Source: Candidatus Nomurabacteria bacterium
GTDB taxonomy: Bacteria > Patescibacteriota > Minisyncoccia > Phycocordibacterales > UBA9973
Direction: 5' to 3'
DNA: 19,070 nt
Assembly (NCBI GenBank): GCA_943356455.1
Contig: CALRFB010000002.1
Location: forward strand, 1-19,070
In this document: positions 1 to 5,434 of the stretch, one piece after another
How the letters are laid out: each line of letters begins with the position of its first letter
Position numbering within the stretch: position 1 is the first letter of the stretch
The notes under the pieces: generated by a model
Told to the model about the DNA's origin: nothing
Seen by the model: only the letters and a program-made list of their open reading frames with translations
Database searches by the model: none
Translations under genes and position numbers: made by a program

Positions 1-67
1 ATTATATCAAAAAATCCGAATTTGAACAATTTTACCCCGCAATTCTGTCGCCAAAAAATCAGGAAGC

Positions 68-134
68 ACGCGAAGCGAATTTTGCGAAATACTTTCCCCC
101 AAACCCCCAGCATTTCGCAAAATTTCGCTCGCGT
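68..134. repeat. Long inverted repeat, 23-base arms
   Basis: The arms are 68-90 and 112-134. The inner 12 bases (ATTTTGCGAAAT and its complement) and the outer ACGCGA match perfectly; the middle differs by a one-base shift of an A. The 21-base spacer is rich in C. The element is the first of three palindromic modules that together pair nearly everything from 68 to 260. No coding signal is convincing here. It could be a structured RNA, a mobile palindromic repeat or a DNA structure; the sequence alone does not decide. Confidence 0.7.
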
Positions 135-142
135 TCCGCATT

Positions 143-190
143 TCTGCACTCCGCCTCCTTTGCCCCCAAAACATTGTGGCGGAGTGCAGA
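143..190. repeat. Perfect 13-bp inverted repeat
   Basis: TCTGCACTCCGCC at 143-155 is the exact reverse complement of 178-190. The 22-base spacer contains a short TTT/AAA pairing around CCCCC. It is the second module of the palindromic array and is separated from the cloverleaf module by only four bases. Confidence 0.75.
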
Positions 191-194
191 GCGT

Positions 195-260
195 TTTCCC
201 GCACTTCTGCTTCAGCAGAAGCACCACGCTTCGCGTGGTGGCGCTTTAGCGCGCGGGAAA
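195..260. repeat. Perfect cloverleaf palindrome: closing stem plus three back-to-back hairpins
   Basis: An 8-bp closing stem (TTTCCCGC at 195-202 with GCGGGAAA at 253-260) encloses three perfect hairpins with no unpaired bases between them: 204-221 (8 bp, CTTCTGCT/AGCAGAAG), 222-240 (8 bp, CACCACGC/GCGTGGTG, loop TTC) and 241-252 (5 bp, GCGCT/AGCGC). Only A203 is unpaired at the junction. It has the outline of a tRNA cloverleaf but none of the conserved tRNA sequence (no T-loop TTC, no 7-base anticodon loop), so it is not a tRNA gene. Sitting just upstream of the kinase promoter, it could be a terminator or attenuator, a small RNA, or a copy of a dispersed palindromic element. Confidence 0.7.
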
Positions 261-277
261 CACTATGATATTTTATT

Positions 278-305
278 TTGAAAATAGGTTCTAACTTGGT
301 ATAGT
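278..305 (+). promoter_or_regulatory. Promoter of the kinase gene
   Basis: The -35 is TTGAAA (278-283), the spacer is 16 bases, and the extended -10 is TGG plus TATAGT (300-305). The start codon lies eight bases after the -10, predicting a leader of about two bases. No Shine-Dalgarno sequence sits at a workable distance; AAGG lies only three bases from the ATG. Confidence 0.6.
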
Positions 306-313
306 AAAGGCAC

Positions 314-1075
314 ATGAATTTTCGATCAGAAGCACCAAATACCGAAATAGAATCTCCTGAAAAAAAAGTAGAGATTTTCCATAAATATCTAGAGTCGGCG
401 AGCGATGAACAGTTCTTGCTTTGTCTAGAAAAAAATCGAGAGCGTGCAGAAGCCATCGGATATGGTAAAAATGCCGTTGTCTATGCAGTTGAAGATGAAA
501 TTATTGGACATCTCTGCGTAAAGGAAATAAATGAGTTCCCTGAGATAAAATACAACGACCCAGATGTGGAATTTGAATTTCAAGATGATTTAAATAAGAG
601 TGGTGTTAAGACTCCATACACGATAGCACAACTTAAAGATGAAAAAGGAAAGGCCTACATAATCATGGAGAGAATACATGGCAACTCTATTGGTGACATT
701 ATTAATAAACAGATGTCATTGCCAGCAGGTTTTAATTTGAATACATTTTCAATACAACTAACAGAACAAATACAAAAAATGCACGAACTTGGCATTTTGC
801 ATCGGGATTTGCATAAAGGAAATATTATGATTGATGAAAGTGGAAAACCAGTTGTTATTGATTTTGGTCTAGCTACGCACAATTCTGCGTCATCAGATGA
901 TGCGTACCTAGGCGAGGCTCAAATGTTGAATAAAAGTAACGGGAGATACATGCCAACCAAAGGGCTTTTTATGGACGATGACAAACAAGTGAAATTACTC
1001 AAAGCCGAACTACGATCATATATTGTTGAGGGTATAAATAAGGGGGTATTTACAATTTCTGATAATCTGATATAA
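314..1075 (+). CDS. Protein-kinase-fold protein (Ser/Thr or lipopolysaccharide-kinase-like)
   Basis: A 253-residue protein with a compact kinase fold. Visible parts are a glycine-rich loop (GYGKNAVVY, 49-57), the conserved Lys in CVKEI (K70), a hinge-like YIIMERIHG (116-123), the catalytic loop HRDLHKGNIM (163-172, D165 and N170) and the metal-binding DFG (183-185). The HRDLHKGN form is shared by bacterial Ser/Thr, RIO-like and Kdo/LPS kinases, so the substrate is uncertain. There is no membrane segment, so it should be cytoplasmic. The C-terminal lobe after DFG is short (about 68 residues). A promoter lies immediately upstream and the next small gene follows 18 bases downstream with its own promoter. 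All catalytic residues are present, so activity is plausible. I am confident of the fold, not of the target. Confidence 0.75.
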   Translation: MNFRSEAPNTEIESPEKKVEIFHKYLESASDEQFLLCLEKNRERAEAIGYGKNAVVYAVEDEIIGHLCVKEINEFPEIKYNDPDVEFEFQDDLNKSGVKTPYTIAQLKDEKGKAYIIMERIHGNSIGDIINKQMSLPAGFNLNTFSIQLTEQIQKMHELGILHRDLHKGNIMIDESGKPVVIDFGLATHNSASSDDAYLGEAQMLNKSNGRYMPTKGLFMDDDKQVKLLKAELRSYIVEGINKGVFTISDNLI

Positions 1076-1076
1076 T
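1049..1076 (+). promoter_or_regulatory. Promoter for the 69-residue gene
   Basis: TTTACA (1049-1054), a 16-base spacer and a consensus TATAAT (1071-1076). It overlaps the last codons and stop of the kinase gene and predicts a leader of about 11 bases before the ATG at 1094. Confidence 0.5.
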
Positions 1077-1093
1077 ATAAAAAATTAGCAAAA

Positions 1094-1303
1094 ATGAACT
1101 TATCTAAAACTCTAGTAGAGAAGATCTACGAAACCGTAAAAAGCGATATCGAAGCGGGTAAAAACCAAGGAGAAATACCGCTATATAAACTCGCTTTTTA
1201 TCTCGATAAAAAACCAACCATTGAAATCTTACAATTTCCATTAAGTTTGCTTATTTCAGACCGCACAGAAACTTTATATATCGGTGGTCAATTAGAGTCG
1301 TAA
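1094..1303 (+). CDS. Small protein of unknown function (69 aa)
   Basis: I do not recognise this protein. It is soluble-looking, with an N-terminal helix rich in Lys/Glu (about 3-22) followed by a segment with alternating hydrophobics (about 28-55) and a short C-terminal strand-like stretch (LYIGG). It follows the kinase gene closely. It has its own near-consensus promoter and an intrinsic terminator whose loop contains its stop codon, so it looks like a self-contained transcription unit. That bracketing is the main evidence that the gene is real. No Shine-Dalgarno sequence precedes the ATG. Confidence 0.55.
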   Translation: MNLSKTLVEKIYETVKSDIEAGKNQGEIPLYKLAFYLDKKPTIEILQFPLSLLISDRTETLYIGGQLES

Positions 1304-1326
1304 CAACCACGTTCGACTCTTTTTTT
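1294..1326 (+). terminator. Intrinsic terminator with the stop codon in its loop
   Basis: AGAGTCG (1294-1300) pairs with CGACTCT (1314-1320) and is followed by a T run (1320-1326). The TAA of the preceding gene (1301-1303) is the first three bases of the loop. Confidence 0.75.
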
Positions 1327-1327
1327 A

Positions 1328-1336
1328 TGCCACAAT
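1328..1336 (+). promoter_or_regulatory. Extended -10 for the pseudouridine synthase gene
   Basis: TGC followed by CACAAT (1331-1336), then exactly six bases to the ATG at 1343. This placement puts +1 on the start codon. No good -35 is visible because the terminator T run occupies the region. Confidence 0.45.
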
Positions 1337-1342
1337 ACTGAT

Positions 1343-2164
1343 ATGAATCCCCAGATTATGTATGAAGACAATGACATACTCGTTATCAATAAACCGTCTG
1401 GTTTACTGGTACATGGCGACGGTCACAATTGCGAAGAAACACTTGCAGATTTTTTGATTACAACAGCCAAAGTCTCACGCGAAATCGGTGAACCACTCAT
1501 TATTCCACTCGGCAAAGGCGTCGTTGCTGATTGTGCATTGCCATCTCATGAATATACAACCAACGAACACAGCACACCCATTTTAAAAATTCATCGTCCC
1601 GGTATTGTTCACCGACTCGACAAGGATACTTCTGGTGTCATGATTATTGCTAAAGATATGGCAACATACCTTGCACTCAAAAAGCGATTTCAAGATCGAG
1701 AAATGAAAAAAGAATACCTTGCTGTCGTACGTGGCAGTTTCAAAGAAAATATCGGTTCAATTTCCGTGCCAATTGGTCGTTCAAAAAATGACTTTCGTAA
1801 ATGGCTTTCTGGTAGGGGAACGCGAGGGGAATTACGTGATGCCGTTACTGACTATCGCGTGCTTGGTAAAACGCGTGGTTCAGCTGCTGATCCTCAGGAC
1901 CAAACTGAATGGAGTCTGATCCTCATAAAACCTCGTACTGGCCGTACACACCAAATACGCGTCCATATGAAATTTACAAACCATCCGATCGGCGGTGACA
2001 AGCTTTATGGCGATGACAAGACGATTGCCGCTTACCCGCGCCTTATGTTGCACGCTATTCGTTTGAGCTACCCAGGGAAGGACGGAAAAATAAGGGTTTT
2101 TGAAGCTGATGCCCCTGCCGACTTTAAAGATGTCGCCCGTCTTGCACAAGTTAGCATTACATGA
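1343..2164 (+). CDS. RluA-family 23S/tRNA pseudouridine synthase
   Basis: A 273-residue enzyme that isomerises uridine to pseudouridine in rRNA or tRNA. The family signature HRLDKDTSG is at 90-98 with the catalytic Asp at D93. The second conserved motif, [10 protein letters not shown], lies near 204-213, and the opening [18 protein letters not shown] is typical of RluA proteins. There is no S4 RNA-binding domain at the N terminus, as in RluA rather than RluD, so an exact symbol is not safe. About 40 extra residues lie between the first strand region and the catalytic motif (roughly 42-84), longer than the compact members. Its last codons carry the rplS promoter, so the two ribosome-related genes are adjacent but can be expressed separately. 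Confidence 0.9.
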   Translation: MNPQIMYEDNDILVINKPSGLLVHGDGHNCEETLADFLITTAKVSREIGEPLIIPLGKGVVADCALPSHEYTTNEHSTPILKIHRPGIVHRLDKDTSGVMIIAKDMATYLALKKRFQDREMKKEYLAVVRGSFKENIGSISVPIGRSKNDFRKWLSGRGTRGELRDAVTDYRVLGKTRGSAADPQDQTEWSLILIKPRTGRTHQIRVHMKFTNHPIGGDKLYGDDKTIAAYPRLMLHAIRLSYPGKDGKIRVFEADAPADFKDVARLAQVSIT

Positions 2165-2170
2165 TAAAGT
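2142..2170 (+). promoter_or_regulatory. rplS promoter
   Basis: TTGCAC (2142-2147), a 17-base spacer and an extended -10 TGA plus TAAAGT (2165-2170). It lies within the end of the upstream gene. The rplS ATG is ten bases downstream, predicting a leader of about four bases. Confidence 0.6.
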
Positions 2171-2180
2171 AACGTCCGTT

Positions 2181-2582
2181 ATGGCACTCAACGTAATGAC
2201 CCCCGTAAATACAGACGAACGCAAAAAACTCGAATTTTCTTCGGGCGATACTGTTCGCGTTTGGTCAAAAATCGAAGATAAAGGCAAAGTTCGTCTTCAG
2301 GCGTTCGAAGGCCTCGTTCTTGCACGAAAACACGGCAAAGAAGCTGGTGCAACTTTCACTATTCGTAAAGTAGCAAGCGGTGTTGGTGTTGAACGTGTCT
2401 TTCCTCTCTACTCTCCAAACATCGATAAAATCGAAATCGTTAAACGTGCTCGCGTACGTCGTTCAAAACTTTATTACGTTCGAGAAAAAGCTGCTCGCGA
2501 AATTGCTCGCAAAATGAAAATGTTTACACTCAAAGGTAAACACGAAGAAGAGGCTGCTGAAGTTGCCGAAGTTAGCGAATAG
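2181..2582 (+). CDS. rplS: 50S ribosomal protein L19
   Basis: A 133-residue large-subunit ribosomal protein that lies at the 30S/50S interface. Family hallmarks include the beta-barrel opening [11 protein letters not shown], the FEGLVLARK segment, the [14 protein letters not shown] block, and the basic [12 protein letters not shown] tail. Bacterial L19 is usually about 115 residues; the extra length here is an acidic C-terminal tail ([15 protein letters not shown]). The start at 2181 is chosen because homology begins there and a good promoter is positioned just upstream; an in-frame ATG at 2100 would add residues unlike L19. The tRNA-Leu gene follows 30 bases after the stop. Confidence 0.96.
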   Translation: MALNVMTPVNTDERKKLEFSSGDTVRVWSKIEDKGKVRLQAFEGLVLARKHGKEAGATFTIRKVASGVGVERVFPLYSPNIDKIEIVKRARVRRSKLYYVREKAAREIARKMKMFTLKGKHEEEAAEVAEVSE

Positions 2583-2592
2583 TTTGTATACT
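2563..2592 (+). promoter_or_regulatory. Probable tRNA-Leu promoter
   Basis: TTGCCG (2563-2568), an 18-base spacer and TATACT (2587-2592), with the mature tRNA starting 21 bases downstream. It overlaps the end of rplS, so read-through from rplS is also possible. Confidence 0.45.
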
Positions 2593-2612
2593 ACAAAAGC
2601 CTACGGCAATAT

Positions 2613-2699
2613 GCGCGGGTGGCGAAACTGGTAGACGCACTACCTTGAGGTGGTAGCTCCCGCAAGGGAATGGAAGTTCAAGTCTTCTCCCGCGCACCA
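2613..2699 (+). tRNA. tRNA-Leu (anticodon GAG)
   Basis: The acceptor stem GCGCGGG/CCCGCGC pairs over 7 bp (2613-2619 with 2689-2695). A73 and a genomically encoded CCA follow (2697-2699). The anticodon arm CTACC-TTGAGGT-GGTAG has GAG at 2647-2649. The long variable arm (CTCCC/GGGA with a GCAA loop) is typical of class II tRNA-Leu. It decodes CUC and CUU codons. Confidence 0.95.
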
Positions 2700-2717
2700 A
2701 GAATGGCAATTCTTAAT

Positions 2718-2747
2718 AAAAACACGGTTCACGCCGTGTTTTTATTT
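2718..2747 (+). terminator. Intrinsic terminator after tRNA-Leu
   Basis: A 10-bp stem (2718-2727 with 2734-2743, core CACGG/CCGTG, 6-base loop) ends in a T-rich run. A second, weaker 6-bp hairpin (2699-2714) precedes it. Confidence 0.75.
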
Positions 2748-2780
2748 TGTTTTCCAGTATCAAAATATGCATATTGCATT

Positions 2781-2786
2781 TATAAT
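2781..2786 (+). promoter_or_regulatory. Consensus -10 for the anchored-protein operon
   Basis: A perfect TATAAT ends six bases before the ATG at 2793, which predicts a leaderless transcript. No clear -35 is visible at 16-18 bases upstream. Confidence 0.55.
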
Positions 2787-2792
2787 AGGTAT

Positions 2793-3236
2793 ATGTTGAA
2801 AAATGGTGGTATTGCATGTATCCTGCTCGTCGGTTTGGCTATCGGTTTATTCTTCTTTTTAAAAAATCGTCCCGCAATGTACGTAGTACAAAACGACACA
2901 CCAGTACCGGCAGTTTCAACTGAGATTGTTTGGAATGCATACAGTATCGGTACAACAGTTTTTATTTATCCTTCCGATTGGATTTTTACCGCAACGAGTG
3001 ACACCAGTGGTTTTTCCATTGTTGATCCAACAAGTTCAAATAGTGCAGACCGTATTGATGTGGGAGGATCGTGTGCAACCACACCAACACCTGATCAGGT
3101 CGCACAGCCTGCTAAAAAACAAAGTGCATGTATCAACAATATCTTTATGTATACCGATAGTATCAATAAGAAAGTACTCAATGTTTTCAATGATATGAAA
3201 ACATTTGGTGAACAAAATACAAACCATGCTAACTAA
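2793..3236 (+). CDS. Small membrane-anchored protein of unknown function (147 aa)
   Basis: I cannot name a family with confidence. One hydrophobic segment (about 6-24) follows a short N terminus, so the rest should face outside. The external part contains YPSDW (59-63) and GFSIVDP (73-79), a pattern reminiscent of PsbP-like lipoproteins of other bacteria. Two cysteines, C94 and C113, could form a disulfide. The start at 2793 is preferred over longer frames because the consensus -10 lies six bases upstream and the earlier frame runs back into tRNA-Leu. The gene overlaps the start of the next gene by 11 bases, indicating an operon and probable translational coupling. The C-terminal 20 residues are hydrophilic and low in complexity. 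Confidence 0.65.
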   Translation: MLKNGGIACILLVGLAIGLFFFLKNRPAMYVVQNDTPVPAVSTEIVWNAYSIGTTVFIYPSDWIFTATSDTSGFSIVDPTSSNSADRIDVGGSCATTPTPDQVAQPAKKQSACINNIFMYTDSINKKVLNVFNDMKTFGEQNTNHAN

Positions 3237-4911
3237 TGACATCATCGCGTACATTGAAAATGAAGTGCAACGAGGTGTATCACATCCGGGTATTAACGAT
3301 GCGCTTGTTGCGGCTGGGTGGAAATCGATAGAAGTTGCAGATGCATTTCGTGTAGTAACAGAGCGAGCAATAGCTGGTACAACTGGTTTGCCGTACATGC
3401 CACCAGCTGAAAGTTCACACCCACAAAAAGAAAGTATTAACCAAGCTGCTGTTACTGAAACATTGGCGATGAACAAGGCCGCCGTCGGCGCACAGTCAGA
3501 TGAAAGCGCGATACATACAGTGCCGACGGCGGAAACTATTGCCGCCGACAAATTACCCGTCGGAGGTTTTATCCCAAACTCCAGTGTTGCTGTTCCAGAT
3601 CTAAAAATTACTGAAACATCTGCAACGCAAATCAAAGAAGAATCTAGTCACGTTGAACATCATCGCCTGATACCAGTACTCATCGGTCTAGGTGCCCTGG
3701 TTCTCGGCGTTGCAGGCTATTTTTTCTTGGCACCATTTCTCGATAATCCAGCAAAAAAAGTTGCTTCACTCGTTGCTATAGCTGAAACATCAAAATCAAT
3801 TCAGTATTCAGGTGAATATCAAATCACTACGCCTGCCGGTTTACTTTTGCCCGACAAAGTTTTGTTGGCACATTTTGGAGGCACAACCGCTCGTGATAGC
3901 AATGCCACACTACAAGGCACTTTCCTTGGTGTCGATGATTGGTTTGATTTTCGTTCCAAGAAGAATGAAGTAAAGTTTTCAGATAAAATTTCTGTCGCTG
4001 GCGGTACACCTATGGAATTTTCCACTACGAGTAGGCTTATCAGTGGTGCATTATATGCAAAACTTTCTGAAAGCGATGCTGTATTTGAAAATGCTATTGC
4101 CAACCAGGGTGCAAACTGGCTACGTTTTGATGACGGGGGAGATGTGCCGATGTACGCATATGGTTTTTTGGGAAATGCAGACTTGTACGGCAAAGGTCTA
4201 GCTCGCACTCTTGCAACATATATCAGTGCCGCAACTATCGGTACAGCAGATAAACAGGCCACCGGAGACACGGTCATAGCTGTTCGGTACCCAGATGCTG
4301 TGGTAACTTACTTCACTTCGATTTTTGCAACAGGCGACAAGGTCGGTATTTCCGGAAGTATAGGACCAAAACATCCAGCCACCTCTTTTGTCGATTTACC
4401 TGCAGGAGAGATAACCGTTGGTGTCGATGGTATGGTTAAAAAAGCAGTCATTGGTTTTGCATATAAAACGAAAGACTATGCTTTACCAGTTCGCGTACAA
4501 ATTACTATTTCGTACGATCGTTTTGACACACCTCCGGCTATAAATATTCCATCGCTCGTCATCCCATTTACTGACCTGACAAAAAAAGATGCTGCGAGCA
4601 ATCTTCCGTCTGGGCTCGAAGGTTTTTTCAATGACATCCGTACGATAGCAAGTGTTTACAAAGGAACAAATGCTGATTCGTATAAAGGTGTTTGTATAAA
4701 AAAAGGTGAAGACAGTGTCGATAGTACAGAACTAACTATTCCATATATTTCTAATAAAGTTATGGCCTCTGGCTATGCTCTACCTGTTTGTAGTGACACG
4801 GAAACTGCGTGGAGTTACTACACAAACGACGCATCTGGATACTACTGCACAGACAGCCGTGGTTGGGACGGAAAGGTTGCCCGCAAACCATTGGGTGACA
4901 AATGTAATTAA
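3226..4911 (+). CDS. Anchored protein: helical head, single membrane segment, external LolA/LppX-like domain, Cys tail
   Basis: A 561-residue protein. Residues 1-33 form a short helical module (NDIIAYIENEVQRGVSH ... GW) like the UBA-type heads seen on many Patescibacteria membrane proteins. A low-complexity linker follows (about 45-147), then one membrane helix (about 148-170) and an external domain of mixed strands. The external domain resembles the LolA/LppX lipoprotein fold in pattern (inference). The last 70 residues carry several cysteines, ending in YYCTDSRGWDGK and a final Cys two residues from the end. The protein at 9949-11487 (-) is a paralog with the same head, layout and tail. Start choice: the ATG at 3226 aligns exactly with the paralog's start, while an in-frame TTG at 3205 would add seven residues. 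The function is unknown; the tail suggests surface exposure and disulfide bonding. Confidence 0.75.
   Translation: MLTNDIIAYIENEVQRGVSHPGINDALVAAGWKSIEVADAFRVVTERAIAGTTGLPYMPPAESSHPQKESINQAAVTETLAMNKAAVGAQSDESAIHTVPTAETIAADKLPVGGFIPNSSVAVPDLKITETSATQIKEESSHVEHHRLIPVLIGLGALVLGVAGYFFLAPFLDNPAKKVASLVAIAETSKSIQYSGEYQITTPAGLLLPDKVLLAHFGGTTARDSNATLQGTFLGVDDWFDFRSKKNEVKFSDKISVAGGTPMEFSTTSRLISGALYAKLSESDAVFENAIANQGANWLRFDDGGDVPMYAYGFLGNADLYGKGLARTLATYISAATIGTADKQATGDTVIAVRYPDAVVTYFTSIFATGDKVGISGSIGPKHPATSFVDLPAGEITVGVDGMVKKAVIGFAYKTKDYALPVRVQITISYDRFDTPPAINIPSLVIPFTDLTKKDAASNLPSGLEGFFNDIRTIASVYKGTNADSYKGVCIKKGEDSVDSTELTIPYISNKVMASGYALPVCSDTETAWSYYTNDASGYYCTDSRGWDGKVARKPLGDKCN
3478..3542. repeat. GC-rich inverted repeat inside the linker region
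   Basis: CCGCCGTCGGC (3479-3489) is the exact reverse complement of 3532-3542. A related GCCGCCGAC and a CGTCGGAGG follow within 30 bases, so the same core appears about four times in alternating orientation. It is far richer in GC than its surroundings and encodes part of the dispensable linker between the head and the membrane helix. Confidence 0.55.
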
Positions 4912-4912
4912 T

Positions 4913-5251
4913 ATGGATCACGATTTACTAAAAAAGAAATGCGAAGTGTGTGAAGGTGGTGTACCGCCACTTAATGCATACGAAACTGAAAATTATATGG
5001 TGGAAATACCTGGCTGGGAACTTTCGTCTGATGGTAAGAAAATTTCTCGAAGTTTTATTTTCCGAGATTTTGTCAAAGCCCTCGATTTTGTCGATGCTGT
5101 TGCCGATATTGCCGAGATGGAAGGCCACCACCCTGATATTCATATTTTCTATAACAAAGTCACACTTGAGCTATATACCCATTCAATCGGTGGTTTGTCC
5201 GAGAATGATTTTATCATTGCCGCCAAAGTGAACCAAATACCTAACCTGTAG
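4913..5251 (+). CDS. Pterin-4a-carbinolamine dehydratase (PCD/DCoH family)
   Basis: A 112-residue enzyme of the family that dehydrates 4a-hydroxytetrahydropterin. The signature EGHHPDIHIFYNKVTLEL and the downstream THSIGGLSENDFIIA match the PCD active-site block; the paired His (HHP) and the later His in THSIGG are the usual catalytic set. The N terminus has an extra CxxC-like pair (KCEVCEGG), often seen in bacterial members. No phenylalanine hydroxylase is nearby, so the physiological pterin is unclear. The start ATG lies one base after the stop of the previous gene, so it is probably expressed in that operon by coupling. Length is normal for the family. Confidence 0.9.
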   Translation: MDHDLLKKKCEVCEGGVPPLNAYETENYMVEIPGWELSSDGKKISRSFIFRDFVKALDFVDAVADIAEMEGHHPDIHIFYNKVTLELYTHSIGGLSENDFIIAAKVNQIPNL

Positions 5252-5294
5252 ATTGTGGGCATTTTGCCAAAAAACTAGCAAAATATCGGTTTTT

Positions 5295-5321
5295 TTGCTA
5301 TAAATCACAAGCGGGTAATAC
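5295..5321 (+). promoter_or_regulatory. Possible tRNA-His promoter
   Basis: TTGCTA (5295-5300) and TAATAC (5316-5321) with a short 15-base spacer. The tRNA begins about 19 bases later. The element is modest; the 89-base gap before the tRNA holds nothing else except an AT-rich 8-bp hairpin. Confidence 0.35.
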
Positions 5322-5340
5322 TGCACAGTGTCGTCCACAT

Positions 5341-5413
5341 GGAGCCTATGGTGTAACGGTTAACACTGAGGTTTGTGGAACCTTCGATTCGGGTTCAATT
5401 CCCGATAGGCTCC
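5341..5413 (+). tRNA. tRNA-His (anticodon GTG)
   Basis: Read as a histidine tRNA, G5341 is the extra G-1 opposite C73 (5413), and GAGCCTA (5342-5348) pairs with TAGGCTC (5406-5412). The anticodon arm GAGGT-TTGTGGA-ACCTT has GTG at 5375-5377; the T arm is TCGGG-TTCAATT-CCCGA. The 3' CCA is not encoded (the next bases are CAA), unlike tRNA-Leu in this window, so CCA must be added. Confidence 0.93.
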
Positions 5414-5434
5414 CAAAAAAATAAATACTTTTAA

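Noticed and set aside
195..260. Cloverleaf read as a tRNA gene or an integron attC site
   Set aside because: There is no conserved T-loop, anticodon loop or CCA, and no GTTRRRY/RYYYAAC core boxes of attC at the ends.
7..456. A 149-residue open frame on the - strand across the palindromic region
   Set aside because: It runs through all three inverted repeats and into the kinase gene on the opposite strand, has low-complexity basic composition and no promoter. It is best explained by lack of stops in GC-rich repeats.
2670..2792. N-terminal extension of the 147-residue anchored protein
   Set aside because: The longer frame begins inside tRNA-Leu and crosses its terminator; a consensus -10 is placed six bases before the ATG at 2793.
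5263..5303. Intrinsic terminator after the pterin dehydratase gene
   Set aside because: The hairpin TAGCAAAA/TTTTGCTA is AT-rich and is not followed by a T run on the + strand.
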